Shown: in pieces, positions 18,212 through 27,584 of the stretch
How positions within the stretch are numbered: the first letter of the stretch is position 1
How the letters are laid out: each line of letters begins with the position of its first letter
Assembly (NCBI RefSeq): GCF_004769525.1
Contig: NZ_RQFT01000012.1
Span: 212,501 to 276,500 of the forward strand
DNA length: 64,000 bases
Direction of reading: 5' to 3'
Source: Leptospira bouyouniensis
Lineage (GTDB): Bacteria; Spirochaetota; Leptospiria; Leptospirales; Leptospiraceae
Notes under the pieces: generated by a model
The model's input: the letters and a program-made list of their open reading frames with translations, nothing else
What the model was told of the DNA's origin: nothing
The model's database searches: none
Position numbers and translations under genes: made by a program

Positions 18212-19669
18212 TTATGAAATGTCCATCTTTCTTGCTGTATCGTAAAGTGGTGCGTTCATTTCTGGATCAATGATGTAAATGATCCTTTGTGTACTAGAAG
18301 TCTGTCCTGCAAGGTCAATCACTGCTTTTCGTTTGTCCATTCGAATTTCGTTGATATCAAAATCAGCAATACGATACTTGATCCCTTTTTTAAACAAAGG
18401 TTTGATGGTGCATAATCGTTGGATCTTTGGACGAGTTTGGAAGCGATCAACTTCTAATATTTTGCAGATATCAAAATGAGCCTGTTTTTCTGAATCAATA
18501 GATGCAGTGATGACGTAATCGCCCACATTGATGATGTTTTGGTTATTGGTCAAACTAGTACCGACATAATCAAGTAAGTGCCGAATGTTTCGATTGCTAT
18601 AGGAAAAAAACGAATCGTTCACGATCATTTTCAATGCTGTTGCCGAACTGAAAGCAGGTCGCCAAGGTTGGTTAGTGGTTAAACTTGCATATTCGCTTGC
18701 AAGAGATAATATTGCGATATCTTCTTCAAAATTGACAGAATTTACATTCGATTCTTGGATTCGAAGTTGCGCATCAATATCAGCTACAATCATTTTTTTA
18801 CTCGGATCTTTAATGAACTTATCTCTAATTACCATAAGTTTTCTAAATACCGTATTGTTGTCCGGGAAGTTATTGTTGATTGAGTTCCCGCGAAATGGTC
18901 GATGGTGGTTCAAAATAAGAGTTCGAATCTCTTGCGTAATTTCAGGCGCTGCGAGAGTCATTAAATAACTGATGATAGGGTGTTGTTGTATCGATATGTA
19001 TTCTTCTTTCGTCAGATTCGGTTTGTCTGGAAGCACTAATTTTGAATAACCTATATCTGCAAGAAAACTCGCTGTCATGACTGAGAGATGGTCTTTTTTG
19101 TTAGGTTTATTATCATCGCCGACACCAATCTTTTTGGTTCGGACTTTCATTCCCATGGCAACTATCGTTCGTTTGGTCATGAGTTCCGATTCAACTGGTA
19201 CACCCGCATGATTCAAAATTTCTAATATATTAAATAGTCCTGATTCAAAATCTGGATTACTTGTGAAGTCATCTAAAACTTTTCCAATTGATTTGTGAAC
19301 TCGGAGTGCATGGTCCGAATTGAAAGCTTCTTTTTTTAATTCTAAAATCAGCGATTCGGTCTGTTTTGCAAATTCTGTCGTTTTGTCTGGATCAAAAAGT
19401 TTTGTGTTGCGAGGGTCTGCTGTATCTCCTGATGTGACTCGTATTTGTTTTGAGTCAGAGGTAAGGCAGTAGGCTCCCTGTAATTCAATCTTTAGAAGTT
19501 TAGCAAAATCCTCTTCTGTTGCGTTCTTTTTTTTTGCCATGATGAGCTTTCCATTTCGATCATAAAGATCGAGTGGGATGATTTTACTCTTACGGTAACT
19601 ACTCAACAGATCATCATTGAATTCAAATTTCGCAAGTTGGTCAGTGGGAATTAAGGGAATATCGCTCAA
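18212..19669 (-). CDS. HD-GYP-like protein with degenerate metal site
   Basis: 485 residues from TTG 19669. The middle part (about 110-360) has the layout of an HD-GYP domain: HALRVHKSIGKVLDDF, LSVMTASFLADIGYSKLVLP where HD-GYP enzymes have H..LLHDIGK, QHPIISYLMTLA (QHP motif), LILNHHRPFRG (HHE/HH-P motif) and a late AILSLASEYASLTTNQPWRP where active enzymes have the D.YDALT..RPY motif. Key His-Asp residues are replaced, so c-di-GMP hydrolysis is doubtful; a binding or regulatory role is possible. The N- and C-terminal parts are not recognised. Confidence 0.65.
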   Translation of the reverse strand: MSDIPLIPTDQLAKFEFNDDLLSSYRKSKIIPLDLYDRNGKLIMAKKKNATEEDFAKLLKIELQGAYCLTSDSKQIRVTSGDTADPRNTKLFDPDKTTEFAKQTESLILELKKEAFNSDHALRVHKSIGKVLDDFTSNPDFESGLFNILEILNHAGVPVESELMTKRTIVAMGMKVRTKKIGVGDDNKPNKKDHLSVMTASFLADIGYSKLVLPDKPNLTKEEYISIQQHPIISYLMTLAAPEITQEIRTLILNHHRPFRGNSINNNFPDNNTVFRKLMVIRDKFIKDPSKKMIVADIDAQLRIQESNVNSVNFEEDIAILSLASEYASLTTNQPWRPAFSSATALKMIVNDSFFSYSNRNIRHLLDYVGTSLTNNQNIINVGDYVITASIDSEKQAHFDICKILEVDRFQTRPKIQRLCTIKPLFKKGIKYRIADFDINEIRMDKRKAVIDLAGQTSSTQRIIYIIDPEMNAPLYDTARKMDIS

Positions 19670-19823
19670 AGTATGTTTTCCAAGTAAGGTACGATTTTCT
19701 AGTGCTATAGGACGAAATTATTTGCGTTAGAACAACGATTTTCCCATTTTTATCGATTGAATTTCTGCTATTTCTGATCCCATTTTCGCTTAATCTTGAA
19801 TAGAAAGCAAGAGCAAATGTTTG

Positions 19824-20899
19824 ATCATTTTTTCATTTCTTTTGCCATCTCATCCAATTGAATCATACTTCCGCCAGTTGATTTAGTTCCATTCGATATT
19901 AGTTTGGAAATTTCGACAATGTTGGTTGCATACTTACTCAGACATTTTGGTTGTGATTTTTGATGATTTTTCTGTTGCTAGTTTTTGGGCGTAAGTAGAA
20001 TTTTCTATGGTTTTACTGGTTTTATAAATTCGAGTGTTCAAAATATCAATGGTTTCAATAGCTTTATCTATTTCTTCGACTTTGGAACCAACTCCGTTGT
20101 TTTTTATTAATGAAGCCAATTTCAATGCAAAGTTTTCCATTATTTCTGAAGATCAGTAGATAATTTCGTTACTCTTGCGAATCAATGGAACATTTTCCTG
20201 AATGATTTTTGGAATTTTTGGTTGTAGCATCAGCTAACTTCGATATTTCTTCTGCAACAACTGCAAAACCTCTACCATGCCCGCCAGATCTGGTAGATTC
20301 GATTGCTGCATTTAATGATAATAAGTTTACTTTAACAGCAATGGAATTGATCAAAGAAACAAAATCAGAAAATTGCATACTTTTTTCTTGAAGGATTTAT
20401 AACTCACCAATTGAAAGGCGATATGTTTTGAATTTTCATTTGAATTGGTCCAAACGACTTTTAGGTTTTGTTAGATCTAATCGGTTTTAGCTCGGACAGT
20501 TCCATTGATGGCTTTTAGGTCATTCAATGACTGAAAGAAAGATTCTGATTTTAGACATTAAGCTTTTTGATTCCTTTTGTTTTACAATAATCAAGTATAG
20601 TAGAGTTCTTTTTTCAGTTGCTCCTACTGTTGCCCCATAGGTAACGTATAAAAATACCAACAAACAAAGAGTAACGCCTAATATAAAAACCATCTAAATT
20701 TCCAATGGGATTTTTATCTTGATGAAAATAAAAAAAACAGCTTTCAAAATAGAAGTTGTTAGAACGAACTCGATGAGTATACTTCTCAGGTAAGATAATC
20801 TGATCCTTTTTCCGAAATTTTGATCGAAAGTGTTGCAACGTTTGCTAAAGTAAGGATAGAAAGAAACGATAAAAAAATTCGTTTGTTGTTTCGTAACAT
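19824..20899 (-). pseudogene. Broken methyl-accepting chemotaxis protein gene
   Basis: The reverse strand reads as a chemoreceptor in pieces. It starts at ATG 20899 next to GGAGGTG with a membrane segment (IFLSFLSILTLANVATLSIK). Further on, [40 protein letters not shown] and [16 protein letters not shown] form the highly conserved signalling hairpin. A last part (KVEEIDKAIETIDIL, EMAKEMKK) ends near 19824. Stops and frameshifts lie between all pieces, so it is not functional. An intact receptor gene is at 42457-44145; the two may be old paralogues. Confidence 0.8.
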
Positions 20900-21338
20900 C
20901 ACCTCCATGAAGAAGTCATCGGTAATGGTTGTTGTATTTGTTTGAAACAAAAGTTTAACAAACAAACTGTACATTTTTTGGTATGGGAATTTATTCAGGA
21001 AATATTTCCGAAATGGGATCTCTTTGCAAGAAAGGTCCTAAAAGTCGACAATTGGTCGTACAATCGATATAGAAGTGAATCTCCAAATGAAGTCGGGAAG
21101 TTAGCCGATCATGGCCACGATAATTGACTTTGTGCCTTTGGAGCATCTTTGTATTCAAATGAATTCTGAATTCATCCATATTAAAAAGTATTTATGGATT
21201 GAAATTTTGAATCGTTTTGATACTTTATATTGATGATCATCGAAGGAATCACAAAACTTCCCATTAGTCATTTTTATCGCATGCCTCCAAGTTAACTGAA
21301 AATGGGAAAACATAAATGATTGTGATTTCTTCTTCGTG
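20900..21338. other. Intergenic region, no supported gene
   Basis: About 440 bases upstream of the dead chemoreceptor and downstream of the redoxin gene. Short open frames on both strands (20942-21127 plus, 20991-21179 minus) overlap each other and show no family resemblance or ribosome-binding site. Confidence 0.45.
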
Positions 21339-21878
21339 TTATAGAATTCCCATTTTTTTTAGAGACTCTATTGAAGGAACATCATTGATTGCCTTTCCAT
21401 AATAAGCATATTCAATTTTTTTGTCTCTTGAAATGACAAATATAGCAGGCAACTGAGTTTCATTTCCTTCAAACTTTCCATGAAAGTGTCCATGGAACAA
21501 AGCTTTTATCGCTGTAACCAATCCTTTTGGATTTAAATAATCCAAGATACTTCCAGGTAAAACATTGTATAATCTGAAAAGCTCCGAATTTTTATCGCAA
21601 ACAATAGTCAGTGGCCAGTCATTTGGTTCCGTTTTTGAGGCTACAATCTTTGGATCGCTTTGTAAAACCACGTATACTTTATAATCATCGGCTAAAGCAA
21701 TGTCTCGTTTGATTTTAGCTAATTCGAATTGGCAGACGGGACAACCGATATAGCGTAAAAAAAATAGGATGGATGCTCCAGTTTTGGTAGGATCAAATTC
21801 TAATTCCCTTTCCCATGGTGTGTTATAAATAAAAATCGGAGCATTGTTGCCTTTTAATAGGTGATTTTGATTTTTCAT
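21339..21878 (-). CDS. Peroxiredoxin-like (AhpC/TSA-type) protein
   Basis: 179 residues from ATG 21878, chosen because AAGGAAG lies five to six bases upstream; the frame extends to 21914 without such a site. A thioredoxin fold is suggested by SILFFLRYIGCPVCQFELAK with Cys46 and Cys49 in CPVC, followed by YKVYVVLQSDP, LTIVCDKNSELFRLYNVLPG and LPAIFVISRDKKIEYAYYGK. This is the AhpC/TSA-2 (peroxiredoxin-like) pattern; a thiol peroxidase or reductase role is likely but unproven. The AraC gene just upstream (98 bases) probably shares or controls its promoter. Confidence 0.75.
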   Translation of the reverse strand: MKNQNHLLKGNNAPIFIYNTPWERELEFDPTKTGASILFFLRYIGCPVCQFELAKIKRDIALADDYKVYVVLQSDPKIVASKTEPNDWPLTIVCDKNSELFRLYNVLPGSILDYLNPKGLVTAIKALFHGHFHGKFEGNETQLPAIFVISRDKKIEYAYYGKAINDVPSIESLKKMGIL

Positions 21879-21976
21879 AGTCTTCCTTGATGAGAGTAGT
21901 TTGTAATACATCAAAACTTTTTGGCTTTAGGGATTTGATTTTCCTGTCGCATTTATGATGTTATCGAAGCATTCTC

Positions 21977-22744
21977 TCAGCTTTTGCAAACTATTGCTTG
22001 AACGGACCTGCTATTGTGAAAAAGATCAAATAAATTGATGCCAAACATTTGTTTAAATGTTCGGCTCATGTGTGCTGAATCTGCAAATCCAGCTTCATAT
22101 GCTGCCTCAGTAAAGTCCTTCCCACTTGTAATCATATGTATTCCATCTACTAATCTTTTCCAAAGTAAATATTTCTTGATGGACATACCAATTTGTATTT
22201 TAAATAAATGTTGAATTCTGCTTTCGGAAAGAGCGACTTGAGCTGCAAGTTTTTTAACGCTAATTTTTTTCTCTTCTACATTTTCTATGATATTTAGAAT
22301 TTTTTTTATCCTTTCATCAATTTTGTTTACTTTGTTAAATTCTATATTTAGATGGGAGATAATTTTTTCTAAAACAATTGAAAGGTTTTTGTTTTCCTTG
22401 GCATCAGATTCAATAGTTTGAATCAACTTAGGATCAATGTTTATTTCTCTGTAAGGATTTTCTCCCAGTAAAGCATGAAAAGCTCTACTATGATTGGAAG
22501 CATTTTCGATGGAAATGACAATCTGTTTCCCTTTTCTTCCTATAAGCTTGTGATTACAATTTGAATTTATAATGATTGATTTTGTGGAGATTGAAATTTC
22601 ATCAAACTCAACTGTAAAATCGTTATAAGCTGATAAAGTGATTTGAATGGCGTTGTGATTATGTTTTGAGGTTTCTATGATGGTACCAATAAAAATGGAA
22701 AGTCCTTTTGTTATGTATAACTTGGAGTGTTCTGCAATTTTCAT
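21977..22744 (-). CDS. AraC-family transcriptional regulator
   Basis: 255 residues from ATG 22744 (a TTG at 22777 is the alternative). The C-terminal 100 residues carry the two-helix AraC domain: ISVKKLAAQVALSESRIQHL, FKIQIGMSIKKYLLWKRL, then DFTEAAYEAGFADSAHMSRT and FKQMFGINLFDLF. The N-terminal part is beta-rich (about 1-110) and may be a cupin-type sensor. It lies directly upstream of the peroxiredoxin-like gene on the same strand and opposite a membrane protein gene. Control of one or both is inferred from position. Confidence 0.85.
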   Translation of the reverse strand: MKIAEHSKLYITKGLSIFIGTIIETSKHNHNAIQITLSAYNDFTVEFDEISISTKSIIINSNCNHKLIGRKGKQIVISIENASNHSRAFHALLGENPYREINIDPKLIQTIESDAKENKNLSIVLEKIISHLNIEFNKVNKIDERIKKILNIIENVEEKKISVKKLAAQVALSESRIQHLFKIQIGMSIKKYLLWKRLVDGIHMITSGKDFTEAAYEAGFADSAHMSRTFKQMFGINLFDLFHNSRSVQAIVCKS

Positions 22745-22846
22745 ATTTCGGTCTTTTGTGAAAATATCAATCGACAATCTTGAGGCGAAACTACTTTTTG
22801 TTTCAAGATTTTATACATTTTATGATTTATTTATAAAAGGTGAACT

Positions 22847-23347
22847 ATGATTGACTTAATAGAAAAGATTGTAATGGAAACTTCCATCTCCTTTCGGTTC
22901 CTAATGCTAACGATGATAGTTTTGGGTTTACGACAAGTCAAATCTCGAGCGGTTCCTCCTGGACCAATGATTATTATATCATGTTTAATGTTGGGATTTT
23001 CATTTTATGGAATGGTTTTGGCATTTTCAGGTTCTGTTCTGTCTATGGGAGTATGGTTTTTTGCATTAATCTCAACATTTTTTATGTTTCGTAATTTAGA
23101 TTACCCGAGGGATTGGAGTTTCGACCCAATGACTAAAAATCTGATTATACCAGGAAGCTGGCTTCCTTTACTTCTAATCATTTTTATATTTGCTCTCAGG
23201 CTATTTGTTCGATACCAAATACGAAATTTGTCTTCGCTGATTCATTCTTCTGTTTTCTTATTGTCAATTAGTTCTATTTATGGGTTTCTTTCTGGAATTT
23301 TTGCCTCTAGAACATGGCATGCATTTCAATTGAGCCGTCGGAAATGA
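22847..23347 (+). CDS. Membrane protein, DUF6622-like
   Basis: 166 residues with about five membrane helices. The segment RQVKSRAVPPGPMIIISCLM followed by LGFSFYGMVLAFSG recalls the small DUF6622 membrane family, in which an R.R.VP motif precedes a helix. A central soluble loop reads DYPRDWSFDPMTKNLIIPGS. The function of the family is not known. The gene is divergent from the AraC gene, about 100 bases apart, which suggests joint regulation. No cofactor-binding motif is visible. Confidence 0.5.
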   Translation: MIDLIEKIVMETSISFRFLMLTMIVLGLRQVKSRAVPPGPMIIISCLMLGFSFYGMVLAFSGSVLSMGVWFFALISTFFMFRNLDYPRDWSFDPMTKNLIIPGSWLPLLLIIFIFALRLFVRYQIRNLSSLIHSSVFLLSISSIYGFLSGIFASRTWHAFQLSRRK

Positions 23348-23536
23348 AAGTCATATCAAAACGAAGATCCAAATCTGAATTGGAATAAAGATCATATTCC
23401 ACTCATTTTCCATAAAGTTTGTAAGATAATCGTGATAAAGTTCGAAATGAGGTGGAACAGTCTACCTTATGAAAACTGTTAAGGTTGTTACAATAATGGC
23501 GTCTGCAAATTCAAAATTATAACGAAGAGGATAACT

Positions 23537-24108
23537 TTATTGATCTAAATTGTAAAGAACAACCATCGAAATGAGGCTCAATGGTTCCAAAAGTATGAAT
23601 TGAACACTATAAAATGTTAGTAATGATAAAAGTGAGATTAGATAGAAAACGTGACAAATAAACCAACGTAAAGGTGAAGAATGGAAAATAAAAAAAAATT
23701 GGTCAACCAAAGTTGTATTTAAACGTACTTTTGTTATATCTTGTAGTAACCAAATAAGTAGAGTCATAATAAGGATGTGGCTGACATGACCACGAATTGT
23801 TCCATCATCGGGAGCAAAAACCATCACAAAGATATTTGTTATCAATGTAAAATTAATATAATGGTTAAACCAAATGGCAAAAGTAAGATGAGTTTGACAA
23901 ACCCCCTGAATGCAATTAAATTTTGATTAGAGTATAATTTAAATTGGATTCCTTCCACTATTGTCATGGAAAGGATGATGATTATAAAAAATTTTTGACG
24001 GGAAACTGAAAGATAACAAACAAATGTGACAACTAATATGGAAATCGATTGGTTCAAGAGGAGTAAACCGGGATTCAATCCGATTTTTTGGATCGATTCG
24101 TCATCCAT
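23537..24108 (-). pseudogene. Integral membrane protein split into two frames
   Basis: Two overlapping minus-strand frames read like halves of one membrane protein. The first (24108-23842, 88 residues) has an N-terminal MDDESIQKIGLNPGLLLLNQ and about three helices; the second (23845-23537, 102 residues) continues with FAPDDGTIRGHVSHILIMTL and two or three helices. The join is a TTGA overlap where the first frame stops and a TTG opens the second. A one-base frameshift in a single gene of about 190 residues is the likeliest reading; translational coupling of two proteins is the alternative. No family is recognised. Confidence 0.5.
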
Positions 24109-24431
24109 AAAGGTACCCTGAATTTAAATCCTATAAAGAAGAGTTTCACATTCAAGAATTCAATTGATTCCTATTTTTTTTAGCTGTTAAAACTTTCGCG
24201 AAAAATGCTAAGCCAATTGGTTTTTTATCGGTAGTGTGTTCTGGCTAGATTCGTTGTGACGTTCAAAGAATTAGAAAGAATTTTAATAAATGAAATAAAT
24301 TGACTTTGTTTTTTGGTTCCAAAATCTATAATTAGGATAAATTTCGGATTAGAGATAAGGTATGTTTGAGACTAGGGGAAAGTATCAAATATAGAATTTA
24401 CAAATCAAATCACGAAGGTATTAAGGTTCTT

Positions 24432-24956
24432 ATGAAACTGAAAGATTGGTTTATGATGCAATTTGATGGAAGTGTTGATCCATCAATTCAAACTCTTCCT
24501 CTAGATACAAAGGTTAAGGATTGGGAATTAATTTTAACTTCCAACCAAAAGATAAGAATTTCGGATATTATCCAACGTGGACCTCTTCTACTTGTATTCA
24601 TCCGTGGAACATGGTGTCCTTTTTGTCAAATTCATTTAAAAAATCTTTCCGAATGGGCAACAAGTTTAAATGAAAAAGAGGGGAATGTCATTGTTGTATC
24701 AACAGAACCAATCCATGTTTTAAAAAGTTGGTTAAATATTAATCCAATGAATTTTATTTTTGCAAGTGACTCTACTTTAGAACTTTCCCAATACTTCGGT
24801 GTAAGGATCCAACCGAACGACTTTGCGCAAGCGGCTACGTTTCTGATTGATTCTAATTTTACAATCCGATTGGCTTATAAAGGCAAACGAACGCAGCGTC
24901 ATTTTGATGAAGTGGAGACAGTCATGAAAAAACAAGTATATGGTTTGAAAGGATAA
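24432..24956 (+). CDS. Peroxiredoxin (AhpC/TSA family)
   Basis: 174 residues from ATG 24432, with AAGG five bases upstream; the frame is open from 24366. The core is a classical peroxiredoxin/thioredoxin fold: LLLVFIRGTWCPFCQIHLKN with Cys62 and Cys65, VIVVSTEPIHVLKSWL, FIFASDSTLELSQYFGV, and ATFLIDSNFTIRLAYKG. CPFC is typical of AhpC/TSA-like and Bcp-like enzymes that reduce peroxides. An AraC gene follows 43 bases downstream on the same strand. With the gene at 21339 it is the second such protein within 4 kb. Confidence 0.82.
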   Translation: MKLKDWFMMQFDGSVDPSIQTLPLDTKVKDWELILTSNQKIRISDIIQRGPLLLVFIRGTWCPFCQIHLKNLSEWATSLNEKEGNVIVVSTEPIHVLKSWLNINPMNFIFASDSTLELSQYFGVRIQPNDFAQAATFLIDSNFTIRLAYKGKRTQRHFDEVETVMKKQVYGLKG

Positions 24957-24999
24957 TCATTTTCAATTCATCTTTATTTGATTTAAGTATATAAGTTAA

Positions 25000-25860
25000 A
25001 TGGAATCAAAACCAAGAGTGAATCGATATGAGTTTAATGACCCTTTCACGGGATCATATTTTTATTTTACGAATGATCTCGCACGTGATTTGGAGAAAGT
25101 TCTTTCCAATCCTACAGCAAATCGAATTTTTTGGAACACAGGAAAAGGAAGTTTCGGGTTTCGTTGTGATGATAAAAATGTAGTTTTAAGGGAAAATGAG
25201 TTTTGCACGCTCACTGCGTTGAATTATCTGGAGGTTCCTGATAATGATCAAAAAATCGCAGCAATTGCTTTTAATCGAGAATTTTATTGCATCAGGGATC
25301 ATGATCACGAAGTTTCTTGTAATGGGATTTTGTTTTATGGTGCGCAAGATTTTTCAGTATTAAAGTTTCCTTCAGCTGATATTGTACCATTTCAAAAATT
25401 AACAGATCTTTTTATGAAGGAATTTCAGGAATGTGATTCCTTACATGGAGAAATGTTAGTAAGTCTATTGAAAATTTTGATTATTCGGCTAACAAGGATT
25501 GGGAGAAATCAAATAACTGCCATTCAAGGTGACAACCAAAGTATAGAAATCATTCGCAAATATAATTTACTTGTTGAAGAAAATTTTCGAAAGTGGAAGC
25601 AAATATCAGAATATTCTTTTATTTTAAATATATCTTCAAAAAAATTATCAGAATTGTTCCGAATCGCCAAATTAGATCCTCCTCTTCAGACAATCCATAA
25701 AAGAGTTATTTTGGAGGCAAAGAGAATGCTTTTGTTTTCTTTAAAATCGATTAACGAAATTTCCGACGAATTGGGTTTTGAGGATGCCAGCCATTTTAGT
25801 AAATTATTTAAAAAACTGACTGGAAAATCACCTTCGAAATTTCGGTCTCAGAAAAATTGA
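25000..25860 (+). CDS. AraC-family transcriptional regulator
   Basis: 286 residues. The N-terminal 150 residues look like a cupin-type sensor (VVLRENEFCTLTALNYLEVP, AAIAFNREFYCI, SCNGILFYGAQDF), close to the regulators with FYCI/CNG.LFYG motifs. The C-terminal AraC domain has FILNISSKKLSELFRIAKLD and INEISDELGFEDASHFSKLF, then KKLTGKSPSKFR. It follows the peroxiredoxin gene and precedes the DoxX gene on the same strand (103 bases), so it may regulate either. Ligand unknown. Confidence 0.88.
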   Translation: MESKPRVNRYEFNDPFTGSYFYFTNDLARDLEKVLSNPTANRIFWNTGKGSFGFRCDDKNVVLRENEFCTLTALNYLEVPDNDQKIAAIAFNREFYCIRDHDHEVSCNGILFYGAQDFSVLKFPSADIVPFQKLTDLFMKEFQECDSLHGEMLVSLLKILIIRLTRIGRNQITAIQGDNQSIEIIRKYNLLVEENFRKWKQISEYSFILNISSKKLSELFRIAKLDPPLQTIHKRVILEAKRMLLFSLKSINEISDELGFEDASHFSKLFKKLTGKSPSKFRSQKN

Positions 25861-25962
25861 CATAAATTAATTCCATTTTTCCATTGCAAGTTATACAAAG
25901 GAACGTATACTCATAAGCATGGATTTACTTTCGTAGACAAATGTCGGGAATGACGTCATCAA

Positions 25963-26361
25963 ATGAACTTTGGTAAAATTTTATTTTTCTTCAAACTTGG
26001 TGTTGCAATTATTTTCTTGCAAACCTTGTTTTTTAAATTTAATGCAGCGGATGAATCAATTTTTATATTCACGAAGTTAGGTGTTGAACCTTGGGGCAGA
26101 ATTGCAATGGGAATTCTCGAACTTATGATTGTAATATTTCTTTTTATTCCATTTCTAGTTTGGTTAGGTGCTTTGTTTGGGATCGGATCCATGATGGGTG
26201 CGATTTTTGCTCATATTTTCGTCATTGGAATCAATGTAGCGAATGATCACGGTTTATTGTTTGTCTTGGCAATAGTAAATTTTTTAGGCTGTTCTTATAT
26301 TCTTTATTCCGAAAAAGAAAATTTATTAATGAATATGCAATGGTTATTCAAAAGAATATGA
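25963..26361 (+). CDS. DoxX-like membrane protein
   Basis: 132 residues with four predicted membrane helices: KILFFFKLGVAIIFLQTLFF, GRIAMGILELMIVIFLFIPF, GALFGIGSMMGAIFAHIFVI and FVLAIVNFLGCSYILY. The sequence FKFNAADESIFIFTKLGVEP after helix 1 and the ILE in helix 2 fit the DoxX/SURF4-like pattern. DoxX-type proteins have been linked to thiol and redox stress. Its stop overlaps the next start in ATGA, so the two are translationally coupled. Confidence 0.75.
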   Translation: MNFGKILFFFKLGVAIIFLQTLFFKFNAADESIFIFTKLGVEPWGRIAMGILELMIVIFLFIPFLVWLGALFGIGSMMGAIFAHIFVIGINVANDHGLLFVLAIVNFLGCSYILYSEKENLLMNMQWLFKRI

Positions 26362-26867
26362 TCCATGTTAAGGAGTTGATGTTAATTTTTGCTTCAATAG
26401 AAAATTTGATTCTCCAGCTAACTCAAAGAGAATATTCAATGCCACTTTTAATTTTGAGTCAGAGTAGTATATCTCAACATATCCGTCACATTTTAGAGTT
26501 TTATCACGAGTTTCTTGTTGGTATGCAGAGAAAGGAAATTGATTTTGATTTAAGAAAAAGATCAAAGCTTTTGGAAGTGGATAGGGAATATACTTTGAAA
26601 TTCATTGCATCATTACAAAATCAGTTTCAAATTGGGATAGAGGACTTCCCTTTATCAGTTCGAGTCTCAACACATGAAAAAGAGATTCGACCTACTTTGA
26701 ATACCTCTAGCTTTCGAGAGCTAAGTTACTGTAATGAACACTCTATACACCATATGGCCTTTATAAAAATTGCGCTCACTCATTCATTTCCTCATATAAC
26801 AGTGCCAGAGGGATTTGGAATAGCCTATTCAACTCAATATGCGAGTCAATTCACTAGCTCCAATTAA
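26358..26867 (+). CDS. DinB-like four-helix protein
   Basis: 169 residues from ATG 26358, which overlaps the DoxX stop in ATGA; the frame is open a little earlier (26340). The pattern SSISQHIRHILEFYHEFLVG in the first half and NEHSIHHMAFIKIALTH in the second half is typical of DinB-like four-helix bundles, where His residues bind a metal. Many DinB-like proteins are thiol-dependent transferases or of unknown role. Cotranslation with DoxX suggests a shared function in redox or stress metabolism, an inference only. Confidence 0.72.
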   Translation: MIHVKELMLIFASIENLILQLTQREYSMPLLILSQSSISQHIRHILEFYHEFLVGMQRKEIDFDLRKRSKLLEVDREYTLKFIASLQNQFQIGIEDFPLSVRVSTHEKEIRPTLNTSSFRELSYCNEHSIHHMAFIKIALTHSFPHITVPEGFGIAYSTQYASQFTSSN

Positions 26868-26950
26868 AAATTGATTTTAATATAAAATAACATTAATCCG
26901 GCTTTCATATCTAACAAAGGTTATCTTTTTTAATAAATTCCTTTTAAAGA

Positions 26951-27430
26951 TTATTTCATAAGCTTTTTCCAGTTCTCATTTGCTTTTGGGATCAATTTTT
27001 TTTCGTTTTGATTCCAGGGTATTAGGGTATCTCCGAAGATTCCATCGTAGAATAAATTGATTTTGCCATCGATGATTTTGAACCGCTTTGGATCGATTTC
27101 GACTTTATCTCCAGATTCTCCCATCGCATAAGCACACCAACCCCCATATTTCGGTTCAAATTGATCAGGATTTTGCTCGAATATTTTTTTATTTTCGATC
27201 GATGAGAAATAATAAATGATACCTTGGTATTCCTTACTGATTTCCTTTTTCCCTTTTATTGGATTGTTGGAGAAATAGGAAACTGGATCAAATCCGTCTA
27301 TAGCAACCCCATCTGAGTTCAATCGAAAATGTTTTTTTCTAATTTCATTCAGAGAAAACTCAGATTGTGCAAAAATGGAAATCGAGACAACCAAGGTGAT
27401 TGTGAAAACGATAAATTTTTGGTACTGCAT
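26951..27430 (-). CDS. YHS-domain exported protein
   Basis: 159 residues with a cleavable signal peptide (FIVFTITLVVSISIFAQ). The YHS motif is clear: GVAIDGFDPVSYFSNN, GIIYYFSSIENKKIFEQNP and FEPKYGGWCAYAMGESGDKV. YHS domains occur in metal-binding and copper-related proteins; the single conserved Cys (GGWCAYAM) is kept. It is predicted to act in the periplasm. The gene is monocistronic and convergent with the DinB-like gene. Confidence 0.85.
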   Translation of the reverse strand: MQYQKFIVFTITLVVSISIFAQSEFSLNEIRKKHFRLNSDGVAIDGFDPVSYFSNNPIKGKKEISKEYQGIIYYFSSIENKKIFEQNPDQFEPKYGGWCAYAMGESGDKVEIDPKRFKIIDGKINLFYDGIFGDTLIPWNQNEKKLIPKANENWKKLMK

Positions 27431-27584
27431 ATAAATTCAATTTAGCACAATGGATTGAAATTTGAATGGAGAATTTGCTTTTTTTTCTGTCTATTTGTCT
27501 AAAAAAAAATATATCAAATTAACGAATTGCCATATTTCCGATTTATGTTATGATAAGAACTCCAGGTATCCATTGCTCCATTCT

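Noticed and set aside
20942..21179. Two small ORFs on opposite strands
   Set aside because: Mutually overlapping, no features; likely chance frames next to the dead chemoreceptor gene.
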